Source: Desulfobacula toluolica Tol2
Lineage (GTDB): Bacteria; Desulfobacterota; Desulfobacteria; Desulfobacterales; Desulfobacteraceae
DNA length: 64,000 nucleotides
Direction: 5' to 3'
Assembly (NCBI RefSeq): GCF_000307105.1
Contig: NC_018645.1
Span: 4,474,001 to 4,538,000 of the forward strand
The position numbers and the translations under genes were made by a program. The notes under the pieces were generated by a model. It made no database searches. It saw only the letters and a program-made list of their open reading frames with translations, and was not told where the DNA came from. This document shows, piece after piece, positions 1 to 7,787 of the stretch; the first letter of the stretch is position 1, and the number at the start of each line of letters is the position of its first letter.

Positions 1-6
1 TTTTTG

Positions 7-1659
7 TTATCGCCGGTCCGGCCAGATCTGCTCTGATAATTCAGAAAGTTTAAATTTCTGGATTTTTCCGCTGGCCGTCATGGGGTAGGAGTCCACGAAA
101 TGAACATACCTGGGAATTTTAAAACGTGCGATTTTACCTCTGCAAAAGTCCTTTACATCGCTCTCATCAATGTTTGCATCCTCTTTAAGAACAATAAAGG
201 CGCCAACCTCTTCTCCGTATTTTTTGCTGGGGACTGCAGCCACCTGGATATCTTTTATTTCATCCATCCTGTATAAAAATTCTTCGATTTCCCTGGGATA
301 GATATTTTCTCCTCCCCGGATAATCATATCCTTGTGACGTCCGGTGATAGCCAGATTTCCCTGTTCGTCCATGACACCAAGATCCCCTGAATGAAGCCAG
401 CCGTCAGCATCAACAGCCTCTTTTGTGGCTTCGGGGTTGTTGTAATACCCTTTCATGATATTATATCCCCGGCAACACACTTCTCCCTGGACACCAGGGG
501 GAACGGTTTCTTTTGTTGCAATATCAATGACCTTCACCTCAATATGTGGCAATGCCCTTCCCACGGTTTCCACCCTGAGGCGCAACTCATCCCCGATCCT
601 GGTATAGGTCATGACCGGCGACGCCTCGGTCAGACCGTAACAGATGGTGATATCCGTCATATTCATTTTTTCAATAACCTGCTCCATAACATGAATCGGG
701 CAGTTGGAACCAGCCATGATACCGGTCCTGAGAGATGAAAAATCAAATTTTGAAAACATGGGATTATCCAGGATTGCGATAAACATGGTGGGAACACCAT
801 ACAAAGCAGTACATTTTTCCTGTTCCACAGAGGACATGACCATCAAAGGATCAAATCCTTCCAGGATAACCATGCAGGTTCCATGATTGACAGCGGCAAG
901 GACACCCAGCACACACCCAAAGCAGTGGAAAAGCGGAACAGGAAGGCAGACCCGGTCATGTTCGGAAAAATTCTGGTTTGCACCGATAAAAAACCCGTTG
1001 TTGCCGATATTGTAATGGGTGAGCATCACGCCTTTGGGAAACCCGGTTGTTCCCGAAGTATACTGCATGTTGACCACGTCATGGGGGCTTAATTCTTTTT
1101 GCCGGGCAAGGTATTCTTCATCTGTTGTCATTACGCCCAGGGCCTTGATTTCAGGAATGGAATACATGCCCCGGTGCTTTTCCTGACCTAAAAATGCCAC
1201 CCTTTTGAGATGGGGAAATTTTTTGCTGGAAAGACTGCCCCTCTGCTGAGTTTTAAGCTCGGGAACCAGCTCATAAATGGTGTTTACATAATCAGTGTCC
1301 TGGAACCCGTCAATCAAAAATAAGTTTTCGGTTTCAGACTGTATTAAAAGGTACTCCAGTTCCGCAGTCTTATAATTGGTGTTAACGGTCAGCAGAACAG
1401 CACCTATTTTGGCTGTTGCAAATTGCAAAGCAACCCAGAACGGAATATTGGTGGCCCATACAGCCACTTTTTCACCCTTTTGAATCCCCAACGCCATCAG
1501 CCCCCTGGCCACTTCATCCACTAAAGAATTAAATTGCCGATAGGTCAAGCGAAAGTCCCGATCCACATAAACAACAGCATCATTGTCGGGAAACCGGGCA
1601 GCGGTCTGATCAAGGATTTGCCCCAGGGTAAGTTCTCTTAACGGGCTTTCATTTTTCAT
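7..1659 (-). CDS. AMP-forming acyl-CoA synthetase (fatty or carboxylic acid-CoA ligase)
   Basis: Activates a carboxylic acid with ATP and CoA to give the acyl-CoA in the cytoplasm. At 550 residues it is full length for the acyl-CoA synthetase branch of the ANL superfamily. Visible motifs are the phosphate-binding loop YTSGTTGFPKG (about residues 199-211), YGLTEASP near 340, the hinge/ATP region SGDLG near 423, GRHKDMIIRGGENIYP near 442, and the C-terminal catalytic lysine in TASGKIQK. The ATG at 1659 is preceded by a strong GGAGGGG ribosome site. It starts 17 bases after the cupin-regulator gene, so the two are probably cotranscribed. The acid used cannot be told from sequence; medium or long fatty acids are the usual substrates of this branch. 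Confidence 0.9.
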   Translation of the reverse strand: MKNESPLRELTLGQILDQTAARFPDNDAVVYVDRDFRLTYRQFNSLVDEVARGLMALGIQKGEKVAVWATNIPFWVALQFATAKIGAVLLTVNTNYKTAELEYLLIQSETENLFLIDGFQDTDYVNTIYELVPELKTQQRGSLSSKKFPHLKRVAFLGQEKHRGMYSIPEIKALGVMTTDEEYLARQKELSPHDVVNMQYTSGTTGFPKGVMLTHYNIGNNGFFIGANQNFSEHDRVCLPVPLFHCFGCVLGVLAAVNHGTCMVILEGFDPLMVMSSVEQEKCTALYGVPTMFIAILDNPMFSKFDFSSLRTGIMAGSNCPIHVMEQVIEKMNMTDITICYGLTEASPVMTYTRIGDELRLRVETVGRALPHIEVKVIDIATKETVPPGVQGEVCCRGYNIMKGYYNNPEATKEAVDADGWLHSGDLGVMDEQGNLAITGRHKDMIIRGGENIYPREIEEFLYRMDEIKDIQVAAVPSKKYGEEVGAFIVLKEDANIDESDVKDFCRGKIARFKIPRYVHFVDSYPMTASGKIQKFKLSELSEQIWPDRR

Positions 1660-1676
1660 GGCTTTATCCCCTCCTG

Positions 1677-2246
1677 CTATTCAGGTATATAGATGACCGC
1701 ATGGATCTGTGCTTTTTCATCCCCCACACAGCTCACATAGTGAGGAACCACGGAATTATAATACACGCTGTCCCCTTCATTGAGAACATAGGTCTCTTTT
1801 CCGTAAATGACTTCAATGCTTCCTTTGAGTACGGCAATCCACTCTTCACCTTCATGGGAGGAGAGGTTCTTCTGGCTTGCTGATTCAGGAAGGATTTCAA
1901 CAAAAAAAGGTTCCATGTGGCGATCGGTTTTTCCCATGCCCAGGGAAAAAAAGTTCAGGGTTGCGGCCTTGTTTTTCTCTGCCAGCACACTGAACTGAGC
2001 GTCTCTTTGGGCGTTACGAACAATATACGGGTCAGTTGTTTCCTGGTCATCCAGAAATGTACCCAGCCGGACACCGAGCGTTCTTGCGATTTTCATCAAA
2101 GGCCCTAACGGGGGATAAATATTTTCTGCAAGCATGGTCTCAATAAAATCTTTTTCAAGACCTGTCTCTTTTGCAAGATTGTCAACGTCGATCTGCCTTT
2201 TTTCCATGAAATATTTAATACGTTGGCTGATTTTTCCAGTATTCAT
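1677..2246 (-). CDS. XRE-family regulator with C-terminal cupin domain
   Basis: A 189-residue DNA-binding regulator. The N-terminal 65 residues form a helix-turn-helix of the Cro/CI type (KISQRIKYFMEKRQIDVDNL onwards). The C-terminal half is a small cupin barrel (HEGEEWIAVLKGSIEV, then LNEGDSVYYNSVVPHYV), which in this family senses a small ligand. I chose the ATG at 2246 because GGAGG lies just upstream; an upstream in-frame ATG at 2261 lacks such a site. The gene sits directly in front of the acyl-CoA synthetase, so it probably controls that gene in response to an acid or its CoA ester. This role is inferred from position. Confidence 0.85.
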   Translation of the reverse strand: MNTGKISQRIKYFMEKRQIDVDNLAKETGLEKDFIETMLAENIYPPLGPLMKIARTLGVRLGTFLDDQETTDPYIVRNAQRDAQFSVLAEKNKAATLNFFSLGMGKTDRHMEPFFVEILPESASQKNLSSHEGEEWIAVLKGSIEVIYGKETYVLNEGDSVYYNSVVPHYVSCVGDEKAQIHAVIYIPE

Positions 2247-2394
2247 CGTTCCTCCATGCATTTTTTTTTAAAAATGTTTTATAATATATAGTCAGGGCGT
2301 TGTCAAAAAAAATGCCTTTTTAAGGAAACATCTGCAGACCTTATACAAACCCCATACAAACAAAAAACTCAATTTTTTAATTTGTCTGTTAAAT

Positions 2395-3174
2395 TCAATT
2401 TTTAAATTCATCCGGAATAAGGCAAACCGGTATGGGCTCCATTTTATGTTTATTGGCAGCATGAAATTTCTGGTAGATGGACACCACTTTTTTCTGTTGC
2501 TCGGTCAATGCTTTTTTTTGGGGGGACTCCAGGTATTGCATGGCCCATTCCAGTTCCGCATAGGTGGCACCGATCTGGCTTTCATCGGTTCGCTCGTCTT
2601 CCCATAGCCCGTCCGTGGGGGGCGCTTTCAGGATATCGTCAATGATGCCCATGGCTTTTCCCAGTTCATAAACTTCGGATTTCATCAGGTCGGCAATAGG
2701 TGAAAGATCCACTCCGCCATCTCCATATTTGGTATAAAATCCCACGCCAAAATCCTCAACCTTATTGCCGGTGCCGACCACCAGCATTTTGTGGTTTGAT
2801 GCAAAAGCATACAAGGTGAGCATGCGAAGTCTTGACCGGGTGTTTGCCATGGTCAGGCCGTCCTGTATATGATGGGGAAAGCTTTGTTTCATCTGCTCAA
2901 AAACAGGGGTCAGGTCAAGATCGGTTCCTTTGACCATATTAAATTTTTTTTCCAGCCATGCAATATGATTTTCAGACCTGGACACCTGATCTTTTGCCTG
3001 GTGAATAGGCATGTTAACGGCAAGAACCGGTTTGCCGGTTTTCGCGCACAGGGTTGATGTTACGGCTGAATCTATTCCTCCTGAGACACCAATGGCAAAC
3101 CCTGTTAAACCTGATTTTTCAAGGTAATTATCCAGCCACTGAACAATGTGATCAATTACTTTTTGAGTTTTCAT
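2395..3174 (-). CDS. nadE: NH3-dependent NAD(+) synthetase
   Basis: Converts nicotinic acid adenine dinucleotide to NAD+ with ATP and ammonia, the last step of NAD synthesis. The protein has the ATP pyrophosphatase loop SGGIDSAV near its start, followed by the NadE-type blocks GTGNKVEDFGVGFYTKYGDGG and LSPIADLMKSEVYELG. It is about 259 residues with no glutaminase domain, so it should use free ammonia. The reading frame is open upstream to 3270, but the ATG at 3174 places the first family-like residues at the N-terminus and has an AAAGG-like site nearby; the true start is slightly uncertain. No cotranscribed partner is evident. Confidence 0.88.
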   Translation of the reverse strand: MKTQKVIDHIVQWLDNYLEKSGLTGFAIGVSGGIDSAVTSTLCAKTGKPVLAVNMPIHQAKDQVSRSENHIAWLEKKFNMVKGTDLDLTPVFEQMKQSFPHHIQDGLTMANTRSRLRMLTLYAFASNHKMLVVGTGNKVEDFGVGFYTKYGDGGVDLSPIADLMKSEVYELGKAMGIIDDILKAPPTDGLWEDERTDESQIGATYAELEWAMQYLESPQKKALTEQQKKVVSIYQKFHAANKHKMEPIPVCLIPDEFKN

Positions 3175-3338
3175 AACCAGCCTTTCATAACCAGTTTTTT
3201 CATCCTTTTTCATTTTATATGAAAGTCTTAAAAAATTCATACATAGACTTTCAATCTTTGTTGTGAGCAAACCAAGGTGAAATAACAGTTTTGCCCGTGG
3301 CAGTTATATGCAATGCATTTTAAACATATTTCACGAAT

Positions 3339-3911
3339 TTAAGAACCCGGACTCTTGTTGTCAATCACCCCATGCTGCCGGACATATTCATACAAAATAA
3401 TTGAGGCTGCCACACTCACATTCAGGCTTTGGGATTTTCCAAACTGTGGAATGGTAAGGGGCCTGACCTCGGGAAACAGGTCAGGTTCAAAGCTGATGCC
3501 ATATTCTTCGTGGCCGAATATAAAGGCACTTTTAAGGGGCATCCGGGTGTGTGTTATGGACTGTCCTTTGCCGGGTTCCAGGATAAACGGGATATAGCCG
3601 TTGTTAACCAGGCTGGTATAACAGGAAAAAAAATTCTTGTGAAATACGGCCGGAACCCATTTAAAAGCACCCATACCCGGTGCAGGATCAAAAAAATCAA
3701 TGCCGACCAAATGAATTTCACGGGCACCAAAGGCATCAGCACTTCTGAAAATTTTTCCGATATTATAGGTCGGTTTTAAATGGTCCAGCACAATGACACA
3801 TTCATGAATACCGGACTTGGCCAGATAGTTCTTGTTTCTCTGCCGTCTGAAGCGCCTTTTGGCCATATCTCTTTCAGACTTCATCATCTGCCGGACTTTA
3901 TGAGGCCCCAT
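3339..3911 (-). CDS. SpoU/TrmH-family RNA 2'-O-methyltransferase
   Basis: A SAM-dependent RNA ribose methyltransferase of the SPOUT class, about 190 residues. The three SpoU motifs are clear: motif 1 NIGKIFRSADAFGAREIHLVG region, motif 2 IFGHEEYGIS, and motif 3 LTIPQFGKSQSLNVSVA, which builds the trefoil-knot SAM site. The N-terminus is basic (KRRFRRQRNKN), as expected for RNA contact. The ATG at 3911 is preceded by GGAGAAGG at good spacing and is preferred over in-frame starts further upstream. Which tRNA or rRNA position is modified cannot be read from the sequence. Confidence 0.85.
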   Translation of the reverse strand: MGPHKVRQMMKSERDMAKRRFRRQRNKNYLAKSGIHECVIVLDHLKPTYNIGKIFRSADAFGAREIHLVGIDFFDPAPGMGAFKWVPAVFHKNFFSCYTSLVNNGYIPFILEPGKGQSITHTRMPLKSAFIFGHEEYGISFEPDLFPEVRPLTIPQFGKSQSLNVSVAASIILYEYVRQHGVIDNKSPGS

Positions 3912-4102
3912 ACACCTTCTCCAACCGTTCATATTATTATTTTGCCCAACTTTCAGACTGATGGCAAAACAGGGTAAGACCCCACCAGAATTTTGCCAAA
4001 GTCCAAATTCAGGATCTGATATACAATGACAGGGCATAAATTGCAACGATTGGCAAATCCGCCAAACCTGTTTTTGTGCGGGTGTGAAGCAAAATATACC
4101 CT

Positions 4103-4134
4103 GTTATGGGTAAAAAAAGTTATGGGTAAAAAAA
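4103..4134. repeat. Perfect 16-bp tandem duplication
   Basis: The unit GTTATGGGTAAAAAAA occurs twice head to tail in the gap between bioD and the SpoU methyltransferase gene. It lies downstream of bioD, and on the minus strand it gives two runs of seven or more T. It may be a simple slippage product. Confidence 0.8.
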
Positions 4135-4182
4135 ATGGAACTGTTGTGGAAAACCAGTTAAATCATGATCTGCCGGCAAGAA

Positions 4183-4866
4183 TCAAACAGGGTTAAAAAA
4201 GTTTGAAAAATCCAGTTCATCAGGCCTGGAAAGATCCATTTCCCCCATTTCAACAATATGCCCCCCATATCCGCATTGAATCATGAATCTATGCATTTGA
4301 GTTATGGAATCATCTGATATCAATTTGTCGGTTTGCGGATATCTGTTGTACACCATGCCAACAAGCTTGATATTTCTGGTTTTCAAAGCTTCAATTGACA
4401 AAAGCGTGTGATTGATACTGCCAAGCTTTGACGATGTGACCAGTATGACCGGATAATGGTTCTCCCTGATATACTCCAGCACGGTTGAATCATCATTCAA
4501 CGGCACCTGGAGTCCCCCTGCCCCTTCAATCAAAATGGTTTTGAATCGTTTTTTCAGCTCATGGGTGGCACGGGATATGGTCAGGGTGTCAATTTTTTTG
4601 CCCTCCAGGCGTGCTGCCAGATGAGGAGATGCAGGGCGCTTGAACAGATACGGGCAGGTAAGGCCAGACAGGTCCTCTTCAAACAGTTCACACCCCATAA
4701 GCTGCCGGTGAGCCAGAATATCATCGGATGTATCTTGACATCCGGTCTGCACAATTTTCTGGGTAATGATATTTTGATTTTGTTTGAACAGATACCTTGC
4801 CATAAGTCCGGTGGCAATGGTTTTTCCAATATCCGTATCAATACCGCTGATAAAATATTCCGTCAT
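4183..4866 (-). CDS. bioD: ATP-dependent dethiobiotin synthetase
   Basis: Closes the ureido ring of dethiobiotin from 7,8-diaminopelargonic acid, CO2 and ATP, the third step of the common biotin pathway. The 227-residue protein has the BioD P-loop variant GIDTDIGKT at residues 8-16 and the second signature EGAGGLQVPL near the middle. It starts three bases after the end of bioF, as the last gene of a bioA-bioF-bioD operon. All three are read on the minus strand. A tandem 16-bp repeat follows its stop. Confidence 0.95.
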   Translation of the reverse strand: MTEYFISGIDTDIGKTIATGLMARYLFKQNQNIITQKIVQTGCQDTSDDILAHRQLMGCELFEEDLSGLTCPYLFKRPASPHLAARLEGKKIDTLTISRATHELKKRFKTILIEGAGGLQVPLNDDSTVLEYIRENHYPVILVTSSKLGSINHTLLSIEALKTRNIKLVGMVYNRYPQTDKLISDDSITQMHRFMIQCGYGGHIVEMGEMDLSRPDELDFSNFFNPV

Positions 4867-4869
4867 GTG

Positions 4870-6063
4870 TCAGCTCCCCTGATTTTTCATGTATTGAGCT
4901 ATGATATCGGCAACCGGCTCAATATCTTCAAAGCTTATGTCCGAGGTCAGGGAAAACCGTATTCTTGAATTGTTTTCCGGAACCGTTGGCGGCCTGATGG
5001 GAAAGGCAAGATATCCATTCTCAATCAAAAGATCTGACAATTCAACCGCTTTTTTGTTGCTGCCTGTGATCACCGGGATAATATGGGTGTCACCTGTATG
5101 AACAAGACCCTTTTTTGTTAAGGCGTTCCTGAATTGTTCGGACACCCGGCTAAGTTGTTTGCGCCTGTCATCCCAGTATTGCATGCGGTTGAGAATAAAA
5201 AGATTCCAGTTAACAGCTACAGGCGGAAGTGCTGTGGAATATAAAAGCGGCCTCATTGTATTGACAAGACAGGATTTCAAGGTCGGATGTGTTATGGCAT
5301 AGGCACCGTGGGATGCAAAGGCTTTGCCCATGGTGCCCAAAAGGATATCCACCCGGTCATGCACCCCTGCTTCAAAACTAAGGCCCCTGCCATGACTACC
5401 GAATACGCCTGCTGAATGGGCCTCGTCAACATATAAAAGGGCATTATGTTTTTCCTTTAACGCAACCAGCTCTTTGATGTCGGCACGGTCTCCGTCCATG
5501 CTGAAAATCGATTCCGTGATGATCAGGGTGTTGTCAAATCCGTTTTTTTCTTTTTCCAAAAGCCTTCTTAACTGATCCATATCATTGTGCTGAAAAATCA
5601 TACACCTTGCCTTGGACAGCCGGATGCCGTCCACAATGCTGGCATGGTTAAGGCTGTCGGATAAAATCAGATCATTTTTTCCTGCCAGTGCCGGAATAAT
5701 ACCGATATTGGCATGGTAGCCGCTGTTAAACACAAGGGCTGCCTTGGAACCATAAAATTCACAAAACCGTTTCTCCAGTGCCTCATAAAGGCCGGAATTA
5801 CCGGTCAAAAGCCTGGAGGATGAGGAACCCAGACCATATTCATTGATCATGTTTTCCTTGTCCATACGGCTGTAAAACTCTTTGCACAGCACAGCATCGG
5901 TTGCAAGCCCCAGGTAATCGTTTGACGACAGGTTAAGGCAGGATTTGTGTTTATAGGTTATGGTTTTGTCCTGGCGATTATCAATGTCTTTAAAGGATCT
6001 TAACAGATCGTTTTTTTTGATTTCTTCCAGTCTTTCAGAATAGGTTTTGTAAGGGTTATGCAT
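4870..6063 (-). CDS. bioF: 8-amino-7-oxononanoate synthase
   Basis: A pyridoxal-phosphate enzyme that condenses a pimeloyl thioester with L-alanine to give 8-amino-7-oxononanoate. At 397 residues it has typical length. Visible blocks are SNDYLGLA, the GLGSSSSRLLTGN substrate loop, DEAHSAGVFG with the PLP-contacting Asp, and the Schiff-base lysine in GTMGKAFASHG. It begins two bases after bioA ends and is followed three bases later by bioD. No gene that makes the pimeloyl precursor (bioC, bioH, bioW, bioZ) is recognisable in the window. Confidence 0.95.
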   Translation of the reverse strand: MHNPYKTYSERLEEIKKNDLLRSFKDIDNRQDKTITYKHKSCLNLSSNDYLGLATDAVLCKEFYSRMDKENMINEYGLGSSSSRLLTGNSGLYEALEKRFCEFYGSKAALVFNSGYHANIGIIPALAGKNDLILSDSLNHASIVDGIRLSKARCMIFQHNDMDQLRRLLEKEKNGFDNTLIITESIFSMDGDRADIKELVALKEKHNALLYVDEAHSAGVFGSHGRGLSFEAGVHDRVDILLGTMGKAFASHGAYAITHPTLKSCLVNTMRPLLYSTALPPVAVNWNLFILNRMQYWDDRRKQLSRVSEQFRNALTKKGLVHTGDTHIIPVITGSNKKAVELSDLLIENGYLAFPIRPPTVPENNSRIRFSLTSDISFEDIEPVADIIAQYMKNQGS

Positions 6064-6065
6064 AA

Positions 6066-7358
6066 TTAAACACCTGTTTTGTAAACAACTTGAGTTATCT
6101 TTTTTGTTAATGTGTCAAGGTCATGGTCTTCTATAATATAAGGTGGCATGGTATAGATCAATTTGCCGAACGGCCTTATCCAGACTCCCTGTTCAACAAA
6201 CTGCCGCTGTATTTTTTCGATATCCACAGCTTCTTTCATCTCCACGACCCCAATCCCGCCTAAAACCCTGACATCTTTCACTTGCTTGAACTGTCTGCAT
6301 TCCTGCAATCCGGATTCCAGTTTTGTTTCAAGGTGCTGAATTTTCATTTTCCAGTCATAGGAAAAAAGAAGGTTGATATTGCTCAGGGCAACACTGCACG
6401 CCAGTGGATTGCCCATGTATGTGGGGCCGTGCATAAACACCCCGCATTCTCCTTGTGAAATCACCCGGCCGATTTCCTGTGTGGCAAGAGTGGCTGCAAG
6501 GGTGAGGTATCCGCCGGTCAAAGCTTTGCCCACACACATGATATCAGGTGAAATTTGGGCATGATTGCAGGCAAACAGTTTTCCAGTACGGCCAAAACCT
6601 GTGGCGATTTCATCCAGGATCAGCAGCAATTCATACTGGTCGCACAAGGCTTTGAGCTTTTTCAGATACACGGGAGAATAAAACCTCATACCTCCTGCAC
6701 CCTGAACAATAGGTTCAATAATGACTGCGGCACAGGATTGATGATGTTGTTTGATCAACTCTTCCATGTGTTGTATATGGCTGTCATTCCATGGTTCATG
6801 AAATTTGCAGTCTGGTTTTTGTGCAAAATGGTGTTTGGGCAGAATATTCTGAAAGGCATGGTGCATACCGGTCACAGGATCGCATACAGACATGGCATAA
6901 AAGGTATCGCCGTGGTATCCTGACCTGACCGTAATCATGGTATTTTTTTCAGGCTTTCCCATGGCATGCCAGTATTGAAAGGCCATTTTCATGGCGACTT
7001 CAACGGAGACCGACCCGGAATCACACAAAAAAACCTGGGTTAAGGGGTCAGGTGTGATGCTGATTAAGAGTTTGGACAGCTCAACCGCCGGCTCGTGGGT
7101 TAACCCGCCGAACATCACATGGGACATTTTTTTCATCTGAGTTTCAACAGCTGCATTTAAAACCGGGTGATTGTATCCGTGGATGGCTGCCCACCAGGAA
7201 GACATCCCGTCTATGAGCCGTGTTTTGTCCATAAGGGTGAGATGGACGCCTTGGGCGGATTCAACCGGATATGTTTTCAAAGGCCGGGTCATTGAAGTGT
7301 ATGGATGCCACAAGTGTGTTTTGTCAAATTCCTGTAATTGTAAAATTTTATCTGTCAT
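6066..7358 (-). CDS. bioA: Adenosylmethionine-8-amino-7-oxononanoate aminotransferase
   Basis: A class III aminotransferase that makes 7,8-diaminopelargonate, using SAM as amino donor. The 430-residue protein begins with the BioA-specific WHPYTSM block and contains MSSWWAAIHGYNHP, the PLP-site DEIATGFGRTGK and the lysine region GKALTGGYLTL, followed by HGPTYMGNPLAC. It is the first gene of the bioAFD operon. A GTTAACT-N14-AGTTAAC inverted repeat lies 23-50 bases upstream and could be the BirA-controlled operator. Confidence 0.95.
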   Translation of the reverse strand: MTDKILQLQEFDKTHLWHPYTSMTRPLKTYPVESAQGVHLTLMDKTRLIDGMSSWWAAIHGYNHPVLNAAVETQMKKMSHVMFGGLTHEPAVELSKLLISITPDPLTQVFLCDSGSVSVEVAMKMAFQYWHAMGKPEKNTMITVRSGYHGDTFYAMSVCDPVTGMHHAFQNILPKHHFAQKPDCKFHEPWNDSHIQHMEELIKQHHQSCAAVIIEPIVQGAGGMRFYSPVYLKKLKALCDQYELLLILDEIATGFGRTGKLFACNHAQISPDIMCVGKALTGGYLTLAATLATQEIGRVISQGECGVFMHGPTYMGNPLACSVALSNINLLFSYDWKMKIQHLETKLESGLQECRQFKQVKDVRVLGGIGVVEMKEAVDIEKIQRQFVEQGVWIRPFGKLIYTMPPYIIEDHDLDTLTKKITQVVYKTGV

Positions 7359-7380
7359 ATTTTGCCTGCTGTTTTATACC

Positions 7381-7408
7381 GTTAACTTTTGTTTGAATTT
7401 TAGTTAAC
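7381..7408 (-). promoter_or_regulatory. Candidate biotin (BirA) operator upstream of bioA
   Basis: GTTAACT (7381-7387) and AGTTAAC (7402-7408) form a perfect inverted repeat with a 14-base spacer. Known BirA boxes are two inverted arms of the type TTGTAAACC/GGTTTACAA with a 14-16 base spacer, so size and position fit, although the outer bases depart from that consensus. The repeat begins 23 bases upstream of the bioA start, where a repressor would block transcription. Confidence 0.45.
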
Positions 7409-7541
7409 CAAATTCAATGACCAAGTCAATACCCATATAAAATTATTCCAGCAGATATATTTGCAAAATAACTCATGGCGATGATATTGAATTATAAAAA
7501 ACTTTGATATATGGTAGCCTCTATTAATGGATTCAAAAATC

Positions 7542-7580
7542 ACAAAATATTACATTTTGTTTGGATTAGTAAATCCAAAC
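7542..7580. promoter_or_regulatory. Two adjacent inverted repeats in the bioA-kinase intergenic region
   Basis: ACAAAAT (7542-7548) and ATTTTGT (7554-7560) form a dyad with a 5-base spacer. It is joined to a second dyad, GTTTGGATT (7559-7567) and AATCCAAAC (7572-7580), with a 4-base loop. The two share their junction bases and so could form alternative hairpins or paired protein sites. They lie in the 429-base gap between divergent bioA and the sensor kinase; no gene is seen in that gap. Confidence 0.55.
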
Positions 7581-7725
7581 TGTAATTGTAGCTAAAATCA
7601 AAAGAGATTGTTATCTTTTACTTTAAACAACAGGAGTGATTATTTTGTTCCGAATCCCTAACCTGTTGAAACAATCTTGACTAGTTAAAGAGACAAACAA
7701 TGAAGATAATATGGTCTTAATCTTG

Positions 7726-7751
7726 ATCAAGTAATTGATCAATTACTTGAT
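7726..7751. promoter_or_regulatory. Perfect 26-bp palindrome before the sensor kinase gene
   Basis: The half-site ATCAAGTAATTGA is followed immediately by its exact reverse complement, with no spacer. It ends 36 bases before the kinase ATG and is followed by AGGTTCTTTTTT. It could be an operator for a dimeric regulator. As RNA it would be an 11-bp hairpin with a GATC loop and a T-rich tail, so an attenuator or terminator is also possible. Confidence 0.75.
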
Positions 7752-7787
7752 AGGTTCTTTTTTACTTTTATCTGTGGATGGGTAAGT

